A stretch of 64,000 nt of DNA from Ardenticatenaceae bacterium (GCA_020634215.1 JACKCD010000001.1:151107-215106); one strand, 5' to 3'. Shown: positions 42,425 through 51,391, counted from the stretch's first letter. Numbers and translations: made by a program. Notes: generated from the sequence alone by a model not told the origin.

Positions 42425-43636
42425 ATGAGTGAAACAAAAGCCATCCAACCTGTGCAAACAGATTTCTGGGAACGGTGGAATTGGATTTGGTCCGCCGTTT
42501 TCTACCTGACGCTGGTTGCACCCGCCATGCTCATTATCCAAGATTTGCCCGCCAAGGAGCAGGGATGGCTGGCGGGAATGGTGCTGGCCGCCTGTGGCTG
42601 GCACTGGTTGTGGGTGACATGGGTGCCACGTTATCAAAATGGTGTCCCTCTGCGTCGCCGCACTATCTTTGCCGCCATCTACTTGGTAGGCGCGGTTATC
42701 CTGTGGCTGCAACTCATTGCACAGGACGAAATTTTCTACATCCACCTGTCTGGTCTGTTTAATCAATTTTTTGTCCATCTGGAAATCATGTGGGCAATGG
42801 TAGGCACGACATTATTTACGGCCGTTGTCATCCTGCAAAATGCGTTCGCCAACAACGAGCCTATTTCCCTGCAAGACCCCGGCGTGTGGGGATTGGCACT
42901 GGGTGTGGTGGGTGCCAACCTGTTTGGCCTGTGGCTCAATGGCATTATCAGCGAAAGCAACGAACGGCGCGAACTTCTGGAAGCACTGCACCAGGCTCAA
43001 GCCGATTTGGCCGCCTCCGAGCGCCGCGCTGGGGTGCTATCAGAACGGCAAAGACTGGCGCATGAAATCCACGATACGCTGGCGCAGGGGTTTATTGGCA
43101 TCATTATGCACCTGGAGGCGGCACAATCGCTGCCGGCCGAACAGGCCAGCCAGCATGTGGTGCAAGCAGAACAAATGGCGCGGCAAAATCTACAGCAAGC
43201 TCGCTATTTGGTAGAGGACTTGCGCCCCGAACCGCTGCAACAGGCATCGCTGCCTGATGCCATTCGGCAGACGGTGGCGCAATGGCAGCAGCAAAGCCGG
43301 GTGGCAGCAAGGGTGCAGGTGACGGGGGAAGAACGGCCGTTAACCCCCAACACCGAACATACCCTACTCCGCGCCACCCAGGAGAGCCTTGCCAACGTCC
43401 ACAAACACGCCCAGGCCAGCGAAGTAACCGTCACCCTCTCCTACATGGGCAACCTTGTCATGCTGGATGTACAAGACGACGGCGTAGGGCTGGGCGGTTC
43501 CGATTCCCAATGGCAAAGCGGCTTTGGCCTCACCGCCATGCGCCAGCGGGTCGAACAGATCGGCGGCACGCTGCTGGTGGAAAGTGATGATGGCGAGGGG
43601 ACGACGGTGGTAGTTTCAATACCTGTTGGAGATTAG
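42425..43636 (+). CDS. NarL-type sensor histidine kinase (LiaS-like)
   Basis: 403 residues. Four or more membrane helices in residues 20-175, then a short coiled segment (180-205). The HisKA_3 domain has the phospho-acceptor His216 in RLAHEIHDTLAQGFIG. HATPase_c is at about 305-400 with DDGVGLG and GFGLTAMRQR. The extracellular part is minimal, so it probably senses membrane stress together with the small protein upstream. It phosphorylates the NarL-type regulator encoded 30 bp downstream. Confidence 0.9.
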   Translation: MSETKAIQPVQTDFWERWNWIWSAVFYLTLVAPAMLIIQDLPAKEQGWLAGMVLAACGWHWLWVTWVPRYQNGVPLRRRTIFAAIYLVGAVILWLQLIAQDEIFYIHLSGLFNQFFVHLEIMWAMVGTTLFTAVVILQNAFANNEPISLQDPGVWGLALGVVGANLFGLWLNGIISESNERRELLEALHQAQADLAASERRAGVLSERQRLAHEIHDTLAQGFIGIIMHLEAAQSLPAEQASQHVVQAEQMARQNLQQARYLVEDLRPEPLQQASLPDAIRQTVAQWQQQSRVAARVQVTGEERPLTPNTEHTLLRATQESLANVHKHAQASEVTVTLSYMGNLVMLDVQDDGVGLGGSDSQWQSGFGLTAMRQRVEQIGGTLLVESDDGEGTTVVVSIPVGD

Positions 43637-43660
43637 AGACGATTTTAATCTCTAATCTCC
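43628..43660. repeat. AGATTAG-word hairpin between kinase and regulator genes
   Basis: GGAGATTAGAGA (43628-43639) faces TCTCTAATCTCC (43649-43660): a perfect 12-bp stem with a 9-nt loop, starting inside the kinase stop region and ending 6 bp before the regulator ATG. Confidence 0.7.
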
Positions 43661-43666
43661 CGAAAA

Positions 43667-44302
43667 ATGATGGACAAAATAAACATTCTCATTGTAGATG
43701 ATCACCCCGTAGTGAGGGAAGGGTTGGCGGGGATGCTAGCGGGGCAGCCGGATTTTGTGGTGGTGGCTTTGGCAGCCAATGGTGCCGAAGGGGTCGCCTT
43801 GTTTGAACAGCACGCGCCCGATGTGGTGCTGATGGATTTGCGGATGCCGGTGCTGGATGGGGTAGGGGCGATTGAGATCATCAGGGACAAACGGCCGTTT
43901 GCCCCCATTCTCGTCCTCACCACCTACGACAGCGACGCCGACATCGTTCGCGCCATCGAAGCCGGAGCCACCGGCTACCTCCTCAAAGATGCCCCCCGCG
44001 ACGAACTGTTCCGCGCCATTCGCGCCGCCGCCCGTGGCGAATCCACCCTCTCCCCCACCGTCGCCAGCCGCCTTATGTCCCGTATGCGTGCCCCCGCCGA
44101 GGAAAACCTCAGTGCGCGGGAAATTGAAGTCCTGCAGATCGTTGCTCGCGGCAGCAGCAACCGCGAAATCGGCAAACAGCTTCACATCAGCACCGCCACC
44201 GTCAAAACCCACCTTATCCACATCTACGACAAACTCGGTGTCAATGACCGCACATCGGCCGTTACCGCCGCCCTCGAACGCCGCATTTTGACCCTAGATT
44301 AG
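43667..44302 (+). CDS. NarL/LiaR-family response regulator
   Basis: 211 residues (210 if the second Met is used). The receiver domain (1-120) has DDH at 11-13, Asp57 (VLMDLRMP) and the Lys in LLKDAP. The LuxR-type helix-turn-helix (about 145-210) reads LSAREIEVLQIVARGSSNREIGKQLHISTATVKTHLIHIYDKLGV. It is the output partner of the kinase upstream. Targets are not visible; the LiaF-like gene may be one. Confidence 0.92.
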   Translation: MMDKINILIVDDHPVVREGLAGMLAGQPDFVVVALAANGAEGVALFEQHAPDVVLMDLRMPVLDGVGAIEIIRDKRPFAPILVLTTYDSDADIVRAIEAGATGYLLKDAPRDELFRAIRAAARGESTLSPTVASRLMSRMRAPAEENLSAREIEVLQIVARGSSNREIGKQLHISTATVKTHLIHIYDKLGVNDRTSAVTAALERRILTLD

Positions 44303-44327
44303 TAGAAACGCAAGATTTTGCGTCTCA
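44302..44327. repeat. GTAGAAACGC...GCGTCTC palindromic element, intergenic copy
   Basis: GTAGAAACGCAAGATTTTGC followed by GTCTC begins at the response-regulator stop codon. The same element, one base different and with a complete 3' end, is inside the next gene at 44494-44522. Confidence 0.75.
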
Positions 44328-44340
44328 GGCCGATTACCCC

Positions 44341-45354
44341 ATGATTGCACAAGAATGGCACAGTTGGACAACCATCACCAACGCCGACGCTTACGAAACG
44401 TTACTGCGCGAAAACATCTTGCCCCGCCTCGAAGCCACGGGTATCCTCGGCTATCGTGGCGTGCAGGTGTGGCGGCACATTGTTAGTAATGCGGTAGAAA
44501 CGCGAGATTTTGCGTCTCTACGATTCAACATCATTTTTTTCTTCGATACCTTTTCACAAGCACAAAAGGTTGAGCCACTTTTTCCCAACATGATCCAAGC
44601 CAACGGTGCCTTTAGCACCCAGCTTGAGCCACAGGCCACCTATTACGAAGTCGCGGTACGGGTTGACCAACCGCAAGGGCGGATGAGCCATCTCTATTGT
44701 GATGACGAACTGCGCCACTATATAACCGCCAATTTGCGCGACTTTGCTTTCCAGTCGGCTGCGCTAGAGGAAGGCAAACGGGCGGCAGCGGTGGCCGTTA
44801 CCATTGTGCACGTAGCCCACCGGCCAGAGGTGTATGGCATCCCCTTTGAGCCAAGCTGGGAAGATGATGCTGCCATTTTGCTCACCCGCCGTTCAGCCAA
44901 GCTGAAGAAACATGCGGGGCAGTGGGCACTGCCGGGTGGCCGCATTGACCAAGGGGAACGGCCGGAAGAAACGGCTTTGCGTGAGTTGGAAGAAGAGGTT
45001 GGGTTAAAGCTGGGGATGGAGCGAATTATCGGCCGTTTGGACGATTACACCACCCGCTCCGGTTTTACCATCAAGCCGGTTGTCATTTGGGGCGGACGGG
45101 TCACAGGGCTGGTGGCGAATCCCGGTGAGGTGCAGGCCATCCACCGCATCCCCATAGCGGAGTTTATGCGTGAAGATGCCCCCATTTTGCAAAACATCCC
45201 AGAAAGCGAAAACCCGGTCTTGCTCATGCCGGTGGGCGATAGCTGGATTGCCGCACCCACGGCCGCTATTTTGTATCAGTTCCGCGAAGTGTGTATTTTG
45301 GGCAAGCCCACCCGCGTCGCCCACTTTGAACAGCCCTATTTTGCCTGGAAGTAA
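44341..45354 (+). CDS. Fusion of an N-terminal ferredoxin-like domain and a Nudix hydrolase
   Basis: 337 residues. The first ~115 (MIAQEWHSWTTITNADAYETLL) resemble small antibiotic-monooxygenase-type or stress-response dimeric alpha-beta domains. The C-terminal part (about 150-310) is a Nudix hydrolase with an intact box from Gly199 (GGRIDQGE, then RELEEEVGL), nearest to the CoA pyrophosphatase-like group. Residues about 52-61 (VETRDFASLR) are encoded by an inserted palindromic repeat. The link between the domains is unclear. Confidence 0.8.
   Translation: MIAQEWHSWTTITNADAYETLLRENILPRLEATGILGYRGVQVWRHIVSNAVETRDFASLRFNIIFFFDTFSQAQKVEPLFPNMIQANGAFSTQLEPQATYYEVAVRVDQPQGRMSHLYCDDELRHYITANLRDFAFQSAALEEGKRAAAVAVTIVHVAHRPEVYGIPFEPSWEDDAAILLTRRSAKLKKHAGQWALPGGRIDQGERPEETALRELEEEVGLKLGMERIIGRLDDYTTRSGFTIKPVVIWGGRVTGLVANPGEVQAIHRIPIAEFMREDAPILQNIPESENPVLLMPVGDSWIAAPTAAILYQFREVCILGKPTRVAHFEQPYFAWK
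44494..44522. repeat. Same palindromic element inserted in frame inside the Nudix fusion gene
   Basis: GTAGAAACGCGAGATTTTGC then GTCTCTACG. The ends GTAGAAACGC and GCGTCTCTAC are inverted with one mismatch. It adds VETRDFASLR without breaking the frame. Confidence 0.8.
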
Positions 45355-45443
45355 GCAGGTTGTAAACCAACATTGTAGGCTTCCTCAGACAGTTCTTGAC
45401 ACACGCGGCGCATCTCTTGCCCGCCTGTCTACTTATCCCGACC

Positions 45444-45472
45444 TTTACCCAGTTCCCATCTCATACTATAAT
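45444..45472 (+). promoter_or_regulatory. Sigma70-type promoter for the acyl-CoA dehydrogenase gene
   Basis: TTTACC (45444-45449), exactly 17 bp, then TATAAT (45467-45472). Transcription would start near 45480, giving an 80-nt leader before the ATG at 45562. The leader has no evident structure. Confidence 0.6.
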
Positions 45473-45561
45473 TTTCGTGTGCAATTATTCACAAAGCAGT
45501 TTGTTTTCTGTCTGGTTTATCAACAATACGACGCATTGGAAGCGACATTAAGGAGAACATA

Positions 45562-46716
45562 ATGAGCGACACACCGATGAGTTTTGCTATGACCGAAGAG
45601 CAAACGATGATCCGCGATTTGGCGCGGGAGTTTGCCCGTAATGAAATTGCCCCTGTAGCTGAACATTATGACCGCACCCATGAATACCCCTGGCCGGTCA
45701 TTCGCAAGGCGCAGGCACTGGGGCTGACCACGCTCAATATCCCCGAAGCATATGGCGGGATGGGGCTGAGCCTGTTGGAAGAGGTGATTGTGGCCGAAGA
45801 GCTGGCCTGGGGCTGCTCTGGCATGAGTACGGCCATGGGGGTCAACGGGCTGGCTATTTTGCCGGTGCTGATTGCCGGGAGCGAGGCGCAAAAGCAGGAA
45901 TATTGCGGCCGTTTGGTGGCGGGCGAAATGGCTTCCTACTGCCTGACTGAGCCAGAAGCGGGGTCGGATGTGGCCGGGATTAAGACGACGGCACAGGATA
46001 TGGGGGATTATTACCTGCTGAACGGCAACAAAACGTTTATCACCGGGGCAACGGTTTCCAACTTCTACACCGTGTTTGCCTACACCAGCCCTGAGAACCG
46101 GTACAACGGCATGAGTTGTTTTGTGGTCGAGCGCAATTGGGAGGGGGTTAGCACGGGCAAGCCGTTTCACAAGATGGGGCAGCACGCCTCGGACACGGCC
46201 GAAGTCATTTTTGACAATGTAAAAGTGCCAAAAAGCCATTTGCTGGGCGCGGAAGGGCAGGGGTTTATGATTGCCATGCAGGTGTTTGACCGCAGCCGGC
46301 CGCCAACGTCGGCCGGGGCAGTGGGGGTGGCACAGCGGGCGCTGGATGAGGCAATTAAGTACGCCAAGGAGCGCATGGTAAAGGGCAAGCCGCTGTGGAA
46401 ATACCAGGCCATTGCCCACATGATTGCCGACATGGCGATGGAGGTGGCGGCGGCGCGGCTGCTGGTGCATCAGTCGGCGTGGGCAGTGGACGCGGGGCAA
46501 AGCAACACGCTGCACTCGGCGTTTAGCAAGGCGTATGCGGCGGACAAGGGGATGAAGGTGGTGACGGACGCGGTGCAGGTGTTTGGCGGCTATGGCTATA
46601 TGTCGGAGTACCCGGTGGAGAAGCTGATGCGGGATGCCAAGATTTATCAGATTTATGAGGGCACGAGCCAGATTCAGCGGGAGATTATTGTGCGGGAACT
46701 GTTCCGCAAGGGGTAG
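45562..46716 (+). CDS. Acyl-CoA dehydrogenase
   Basis: 384 residues, standard length. FAD-contact region YCLTEPEAGSD (about 130-140), middle-domain GNKTFITGA, and the C-terminal YEGTSQIQREIIVRELF with the catalytic-base Glu near 366, as in short/medium-chain and butyryl-CoA dehydrogenases. It oxidises acyl-CoA to enoyl-CoA and passes electrons to ETF. AAGGAG precedes the ATG, and a consensus-like promoter lies upstream. It stands alone, with no other beta-oxidation gene adjacent. Confidence 0.92.
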   Translation: MSDTPMSFAMTEEQTMIRDLAREFARNEIAPVAEHYDRTHEYPWPVIRKAQALGLTTLNIPEAYGGMGLSLLEEVIVAEELAWGCSGMSTAMGVNGLAILPVLIAGSEAQKQEYCGRLVAGEMASYCLTEPEAGSDVAGIKTTAQDMGDYYLLNGNKTFITGATVSNFYTVFAYTSPENRYNGMSCFVVERNWEGVSTGKPFHKMGQHASDTAEVIFDNVKVPKSHLLGAEGQGFMIAMQVFDRSRPPTSAGAVGVAQRALDEAIKYAKERMVKGKPLWKYQAIAHMIADMAMEVAAARLLVHQSAWAVDAGQSNTLHSAFSKAYAADKGMKVVTDAVQVFGGYGYMSEYPVEKLMRDAKIYQIYEGTSQIQREIIVRELFRKG

Positions 46717-46722
46717 TTAATG

Positions 46723-46787
46723 GGACGCAGATTTACCTGATTGGCCTGATTTAAGAAGATCAGTGTTCATCAGGTAAATCTGCGTTC
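46723..46787. repeat. GGACGCAGATTTACCTGA hairpin, third copy of this word
   Basis: GGACGCAGATTTACCTGA (46723-46740) faces TCAGGTAAATCTGCGTTC (46770-46787) around a loop with its own TGATTTAAGAAGATCA pairing. The same arm occurs at 1625 and 2568, over 40 kb away. Confidence 0.75.
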
Positions 46788-46806
46788 TGTTTTATTTGGA
46801 GATGTG

Positions 46807-47283
46807 ATGCAAACGGCCGTTTCCCAACACCTCGACCAACTCTACGCCCCCTATCGCTTGTTCACCCACGCGGGGCCGGTGCATTCACTGGCACAGGCGG
46901 CGGAAGAGCGAGGGCAGCGACCAGAGCAGGTCGTTCGCAGCCTTGTTTTCCGGCTGGGTGCCGACAGCTTTGTCATGGTGCTGATCGCTGGCCCGGCGCA
47001 AATCCCGTGGAAGCCGCTGCGCCGCTATTTGGGGCAGTCGCGGGTGACAACGGCCAGCGAAGAAGAACTGCTGGCCGTAACGGGTTACGAAATTGGAGCA
47101 GTGGCTCCCTTTGGGCTACCGCAACCGATGCGGATACTGGTGGATGGCAGCGTACTGGCGGAAGAAGAGGTGTCGCTTGGCTCTGGCGTGCGGGGGACAA
47201 CGGTGATCATGAAAACGGCCGTTTTGCTCACCGCCCTGCAACAGTCAGCTTTCAGTGTAGAGGTTGTCTCATTTGTAGCGTAA
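46807..47283 (+). CDS. YbaK/EbsC-family deacylase, second copy
   Basis: 158 residues. VVRSLVFRLGADSFVMVLIAGPAQIPWKPLR and GYEIGAVAPFGLPQPMRILVD match the family, with the conserved Lys replaced by Arg in VVRSLVF. The change may alter or remove deacylase activity. GGAG lies about 5 nt before the ATG at 46807. The first residues after the start (QTAVSQH) are encoded by AACGGCCGTT at 46812. Confidence 0.78.
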   Translation: MQTAVSQHLDQLYAPYRLFTHAGPVHSLAQAAEERGQRPEQVVRSLVFRLGADSFVMVLIAGPAQIPWKPLRRYLGQSRVTTASEEELLAVTGYEIGAVAPFGLPQPMRILVDGSVLAEEEVSLGSGVRGTTVIMKTAVLLTALQQSAFSVEVVSFVA

Positions 47284-47349
47284 TCGGTAATCAGTAATCG
47301 GTAATCAGTGCGTTGTACCGATTACCGATTACTGATTACTGATTACCGC
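47281..47349. terminator. TAATCGGTAATCAGT hairpin between convergent genes
   Basis: TAATCGGTAATCAGTAATCG and GTAATCAGT face ACCGATTACCGATTACTGAT and TACTGATTACC across GCGTTGT. It overlaps the ybaK-like stop and ends at the stop of the convergent transporter gene, so it could serve both. Confidence 0.65.
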
Positions 47350-47350
47350 A

Positions 47351-48259
47351 TTACAGCACCGCCATTAGCAGCGTGAGGGTGATGACGCTGGCGAGGGTGG
47401 AGAAAAGAACGGCCGTTGTCACAAAATCGGGCAGCAGGTCGTATTCTAGGGCGATGATGGAGGCAAGAACGGCCGTTGGCATCGCCGATTGCAGCACCCC
47501 TGCCCCCCGTTCCAGCCCGGTCAGCCCAAAGGGAACCACAATCAGCAGTGCCAGTGCCGCCCCACCCAGCAGCCGCAATCCGCTGGCAACCACCACATCC
47601 CGGTCAATCGTTAGCGCGTGGGTGGCCGCAAGCTGCACCCCCAGCGCCACCAGCATCGTCGGCACCATCGCCCCGCCCAGCAGCCCGGTAATGCGCGTTA
47701 GCAGCAGCGGCGGGGTCAGGTTCAGCCAGTTGACCAGCAGGGCCGGAGGCAGTGCCAGCAGGGCCGGGGTTTTAAACACCGCCAAAATTGCCCCCAGGCT
47801 GCCCCCCTTCTGCAAATTGGCCGCCGCCACGCCAATGACAAAGGCGACAATGATGATTGCTAGAAAGTAGACGGTGGCGGGAATGAGTGCTGCTTCTCCC
47901 AGCCGAAACTCAATGAGCGGCAGGCCAAAGTTGCCGACGTTGCCGAAAACGGCCACCAGCACATAGGCTCCTACCATCGCTGGCGGCCGGCGCAGCAGCC
48001 GCGCCACCCCATACCCCAGCAGCGCACACGCCAGATGCACCAGCAAAATATAAACCAGCATTTGTGTTGCCAGTGCTGCCTCTACCGTCGCCGTACTCAT
48101 AACGTTAAAGACAAAGGCTGGCACCAGAATGTAGTAGGCAAAGCGGGAAAGGGTGCGGGCTTCCAGCCCCAGACGTGGGGCGGCGATGTAGCCAATTAGC
48201 ACCAGGGCAAAAACGGGGGTGATAACATTGAAAAAAATCTCGCCAAGTTGTAGCAGCAT
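47351..48259 (-). CDS. AEC family transporter (auxin efflux carrier-like)
   Basis: 302 residues with about ten hydrophobic segments. The N-terminal repeat unit begins MLLQLGEIFFNVITPVFALVLIGYIAAPRLGL, typical of AEC permeases, and the characteristic FGNVGNFGLPL lies near residue 110. Bacterial members export or import small organic anions such as malate; substrate unknown. The start at 48259 is chosen because the longer frame runs into the intergenic repeat. Two AACGGCCGTT copies (47408, 47468) lie near its 3' end. Confidence 0.85.
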   Translation of the reverse strand: MLLQLGEIFFNVITPVFALVLIGYIAAPRLGLEARTLSRFAYYILVPAFVFNVMSTATVEAALATQMLVYILLVHLACALLGYGVARLLRRPPAMVGAYVLVAVFGNVGNFGLPLIEFRLGEAALIPATVYFLAIIIVAFVIGVAAANLQKGGSLGAILAVFKTPALLALPPALLVNWLNLTPPLLLTRITGLLGGAMVPTMLVALGVQLAATHALTIDRDVVVASGLRLLGGAALALLIVVPFGLTGLERGAGVLQSAMPTAVLASIIALEYDLLPDFVTTAVLFSTLASVITLTLLMAVL

Positions 48260-48269
48260 GGAAGAAATG

Positions 48270-48347
48270 GGGAATTGGAAATGAAGAATTGAGAATGGGG
48301 AACATCTCATTTGCAATTCCCAATTCTCAATTCCCAATTCTCAATTT
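48270..48347. repeat. AATTGAGAATT-word hairpin
   Basis: GGGGAATTGGAAATGAAGAATTGAGAATGGGGAA faces TTCCCAATTCTCAATTCCC and AATTCTCAATT. It fills the gap between two minus-strand genes. Confidence 0.65.
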
Positions 48348-48348
48348 A

Positions 48349-49146
48349 TCAGGCGCTCTGCTCCAGAAAAGCAAGCAGCGGAGGATTGACAATGTGGGAG
48401 TGGGTAAGATTGGCGGCGTGGGCGGCTCCGGGAACGCGCACCATTCCCTGGCTGTTGGGCAGGTCGCGGTGCAGCGCTTCGCCCAGGGCAATGGGAATGC
48501 CGCCATCTTCTTCGCCGTGAGTCACCAGGGCAGGCACGGTGATTTCGCTCAGGCGGTGGTCAATGTCGTCCCGATCCAGCAAGTTGTTCATGGCGTGGAA
48601 AATTTGCTCTTTGCTGCGCGACTGCCAGCGAGGTCTCCATTCAGCCCACAGGGCGGCGTGAGCTTCCGGGGGGCCGATGATGCCGGTGAGCAGCCCTTCA
48701 ATGAGCGGGTCAATGGGGCCAACGGCTTGCCAGGTGTCGCGTGTGTCGCGGTAAATGGCCTTTACTTCGTCCTCGTCGGTGCCGGAGCGGGTACTCATTA
48801 GCACCAACGCCTGCACGCGGTTGGGGTAGGTGAGCGCGGTGCGGAGGGCGGCATAGCCCCCTTGCGACATGCCCACTAGCACGGCGCGGTCAATGGCTAG
48901 ATGATCCATTAGACCGATGCAGTCGGCGGCGGTGTCGTATAAATTGAACGGCTGGCCGTTCCATTCCGTTTGGCCGAAGCCGCGAGCGTCAAAACAAACG
49001 CAGCGATAGCGCGGGGTGAGGGCGGCGACTTGGGGGGCAAACATGGTGTGGTCCATGAGAAAGCCGTGCAGGAAAATAACGGCCGTTTCTCCCACCCCCG
49101 AATCCTCATAAAAAATTCCCTGTCCATTGATTTGGGCAATTGGCAT
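48349..49146 (-). CDS. Alpha/beta hydrolase
   Basis: 265 residues. Nucleophile Ser in GMSQGGYAA (about residue 94), oxyanion region FLHGFLMDHTMF, acid in HGEEDGGIP and catalytic His in PGAAHAANL near the C-terminus. The closest recognisable group is the 3-oxoadipate enol-lactonase/haloperoxidase-like branch; substrate unknown. AGGAGGAAAAG precedes the ATG at 49146; the longer frame would extend into the neighbouring membrane-protein gene. Confidence 0.87.
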   Translation of the reverse strand: MPIAQINGQGIFYEDSGVGETAVIFLHGFLMDHTMFAPQVAALTPRYRCVCFDARGFGQTEWNGQPFNLYDTAADCIGLMDHLAIDRAVLVGMSQGGYAALRTALTYPNRVQALVLMSTRSGTDEDEVKAIYRDTRDTWQAVGPIDPLIEGLLTGIIGPPEAHAALWAEWRPRWQSRSKEQIFHAMNNLLDRDDIDHRLSEITVPALVTHGEEDGGIPIALGEALHRDLPNSQGMVRVPGAAHAANLTHSHIVNPPLLAFLEQSA

Positions 49147-49198
49147 AGTTAGCTTTTCCTCCTGAACGTCATTTACGGCAATTATACCCCAATGTGGC

Positions 49199-49555
49199 TC
49201 AAAACATGGTTTGCCACACGACGAACCCGACCACACGCAGAGCAAGCGCCAGCAGCAGCAGCCCGATGAATAAACAGAGGATGGCAAAAAGCCAGTAAAC
49301 GGCAGAACGTGAACGACGGGGTGAAAAGCAAAGGGTGCCACGAACGGCCGTTACCAACGTTATCACCGACACCGCAACCAGCCCTAAACTGGTCAGATAC
49401 ATCAAAAAAAGCCAGTAATCGCTCATTTTGATGAAAATATACCAACCACTGAAGAGCAGGATAGCCAACAAAAATAAAGCGAAAGTCGCCAGCAAGCAGC
49501 TAGCGATTGTGAGTTCATTGGAATGGTTCGGCGGTATGTCGGGCGGTTTTGCCAT
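49199..49555 (-). CDS. Small membrane protein, unknown function
   Basis: 118 residues with three hydrophobic segments: ASCLLATFALFLLAILLFS (about 18-36), YWLFLMYLTSLGLVAVSVIT (47-66) and YWLFAILCLFIGLLLLALAL (87-106). The ends are polar and proline-rich. No family recognised. A CGAGG sequence precedes the ATG. It lies 52 bp upstream of the hydrolase gene in the same direction, so the two may share a transcript. Confidence 0.55.
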   Translation of the reverse strand: MAKPPDIPPNHSNELTIASCLLATFALFLLAILLFSGWYIFIKMSDYWLFLMYLTSLGLVAVSVITLVTAVRGTLCFSPRRSRSAVYWLFAILCLFIGLLLLALALRVVGFVVWQTMF

Positions 49556-49684
49556 GTACCTCGTTTAGTAGCCCCAATTTTTTTGCGCCAAAGCTTATAG
49601 GACAGCAGGCAGGGTGTCAATAAACGGCCGTTTTCCTCGGCACTCTCCCCCAGTTCGGCTAACATTACCGTCATTGATACGAAA

Positions 49685-49758
49685 ATTGGAGATTGAGAGA
49701 CTAGGAGATTGAGAGACTGGGAGACTCCTAATCTACAATCCCCAATCTCCGATCTCCA
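49685..49758. repeat. GGAGATTGAGAGACT-word hairpin before the amidohydrolase gene
   Basis: TTGGAGATTGAGAGACTAGG and AGATTGAGAGACTGGGAG face CTCCTAATCTACAATC-CCCAATCTCCGATCTCC. It ends 16 bp before the amidohydrolase start. Confidence 0.6.
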
Positions 49759-49774
49759 TGTTCAGGACGGAAAA

Positions 49775-51391
49775 ATGAACCAAGCTGATCTCATTATTTT
49801 GAACGCCAAAGTCTACACCGTAGACGACAACAACCCCCACGCCGAGGCCGTGGCCGTGCGGGGCAACCAAATTGTGTGTGTGGGCAGCAATGCCGAAGCC
49901 GTGGCCTGGCGCGGCGAGGGGTCGCGGCTGGTAGATGGGCAAGGGCGGACGCTGCTGCCCGGCTTTATTGACAGCCATTATCACCTACTGTCGGGGTCGT
50001 TGGGGCTGGGGAACGTGGATTTGCGCGGGCTGCGGACGTTGGCGGAGGTGCAAACGGCCGTTTCCGCCTACAACGCCGCCAACCCCACCCTCACCTGGCT
50101 CGTAGGGCAAGGGCTGCGCTACGATGTGCCCGGCGACGAACCGCTCAACCGGCACCATTTGGACGCGATTGAGGGAGAACGGCCGTTTCTCATCACCGCC
50201 TACGACCTCCACACCATTTGGGCCAACACTGTTGCCCTGGAAAAAGCGGGGCTGCTGCACGGCAAACCCAACCTCAGCGGCAGCGCCGCCGTCGTTATGG
50301 GCAGCGACGGGCTGGCAACGGGCGAACTGCGCGAGCCGCCTGCCTATGACAACCTGTTGGCGCTGATTCCTGAACCCGACGCGGCGCAAACGCGGGAACT
50401 GCTGAAAAAAGGACTAGCACAAACGGCCGCTTTTGGCATCACCAGCATCCACAACATGGACGGCAACGCCGCCCAAGCCCAGCTTTACGCCGACCTTGAA
50501 GCCAGCGGCGAGCTGCCGCTGCGCGTCTACATTCCCTACAGCATTGACCCCGAAACCCCGTTTGCGGCCCTCGCCAGCGAAGCCGTTGCCCTGCGTGACC
50601 AGTTTCAAAGCGGGATGGTGCGTGGTGGCTGCGTCAAATTTTTTATGGACGGGGTGTTTGAGTCGTATTCAGCGGTGGTGGTCGCCGATTACCCCGACCA
50701 GCCGGGCAACTTTGGCGAGCCGATTTTTGACGCGGAGCATTTTGCGGCGATGGCGACGGAGGCGGATCGGCTGGGGCTGCAAATTTTTGTCCATGCCTGC
50801 GGCGATGGGGCGGTGCGGCAGGTATTGGATGGGTATGAGACGGCGCAGAAAATAAACGGCCGTCGAGACAGCCGCCACCGCGTTGAACACATCGAACTCC
50901 TGCACCCCGACGACCTGCCCCGCTTTGCCCAGCTTGGGGTGATTGCCTCGATGCAGCCCCTGCACGCTCCCCAGCCAGAGATTTCGCCCGATGTGTGGCC
51001 GAGCCGGATCCGGCCGGCCGATTGGGATCGCGCCTTTGCCTGGCGCACCATCAGCGACGGCGGGGCGCTGCTCGCCTTTGGCAGCGATTGGCCGGTGGTG
51101 ACGCAAAACCCGTTTTTGGGGCTGGCTGCCGCCGTGGCGCGGCAGCCGTGGGCGGCGGGTGGCCGCGCCCACACCATCACTCTGGCCGAAACCATCGCCG
51201 CCTACACCAAAAACGCCGCCTACGCCGAGTTTCAGGAGGAGAAAAAGGGGCAAATCAAGGTAGGGATGTGGGCTGACCTGGTGCTGCTTTCCAGCGACAT
51301 TTTTGCCCTGCCGCCGCAGGAATTGGCAGAGGTGTCGGCGGTGCTGACAGTGTGTGATGGGCGGGTTGTGTATGAGCAGTCAGAAATTTAA
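49775..51391 (+). CDS. YtcJ-like amidohydrolase
   Basis: 538 residues. An N-terminal beta-domain (LIILNAKVYTVDDNNPHAEAVAVRGNQI) leads to the TIM barrel with GFIDSHYHL (first metal His), FGITSIHNMDG, FVHACGDGAV, HRVEHIELLHPDDL and the late GSDWPV (metal Asp). Members hydrolyse amides, carbamates or formamides; YtcJ itself has no defined substrate. The start at 49775 has AGGACGG upstream. It shares direction with a flavin amine oxidase 66 bp downstream, hinting at amine or amide catabolism. Confidence 0.88.
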   Translation: MNQADLIILNAKVYTVDDNNPHAEAVAVRGNQIVCVGSNAEAVAWRGEGSRLVDGQGRTLLPGFIDSHYHLLSGSLGLGNVDLRGLRTLAEVQTAVSAYNAANPTLTWLVGQGLRYDVPGDEPLNRHHLDAIEGERPFLITAYDLHTIWANTVALEKAGLLHGKPNLSGSAAVVMGSDGLATGELREPPAYDNLLALIPEPDAAQTRELLKKGLAQTAAFGITSIHNMDGNAAQAQLYADLEASGELPLRVYIPYSIDPETPFAALASEAVALRDQFQSGMVRGGCVKFFMDGVFESYSAVVVADYPDQPGNFGEPIFDAEHFAAMATEADRLGLQIFVHACGDGAVRQVLDGYETAQKINGRRDSRHRVEHIELLHPDDLPRFAQLGVIASMQPLHAPQPEISPDVWPSRIRPADWDRAFAWRTISDGGALLAFGSDWPVVTQNPFLGLAAAVARQPWAAGGRAHTITLAETIAAYTKNAAYAEFQEEKKGQIKVGMWADLVLLSSDIFALPPQELAEVSAVLTVCDGRVVYEQSEI

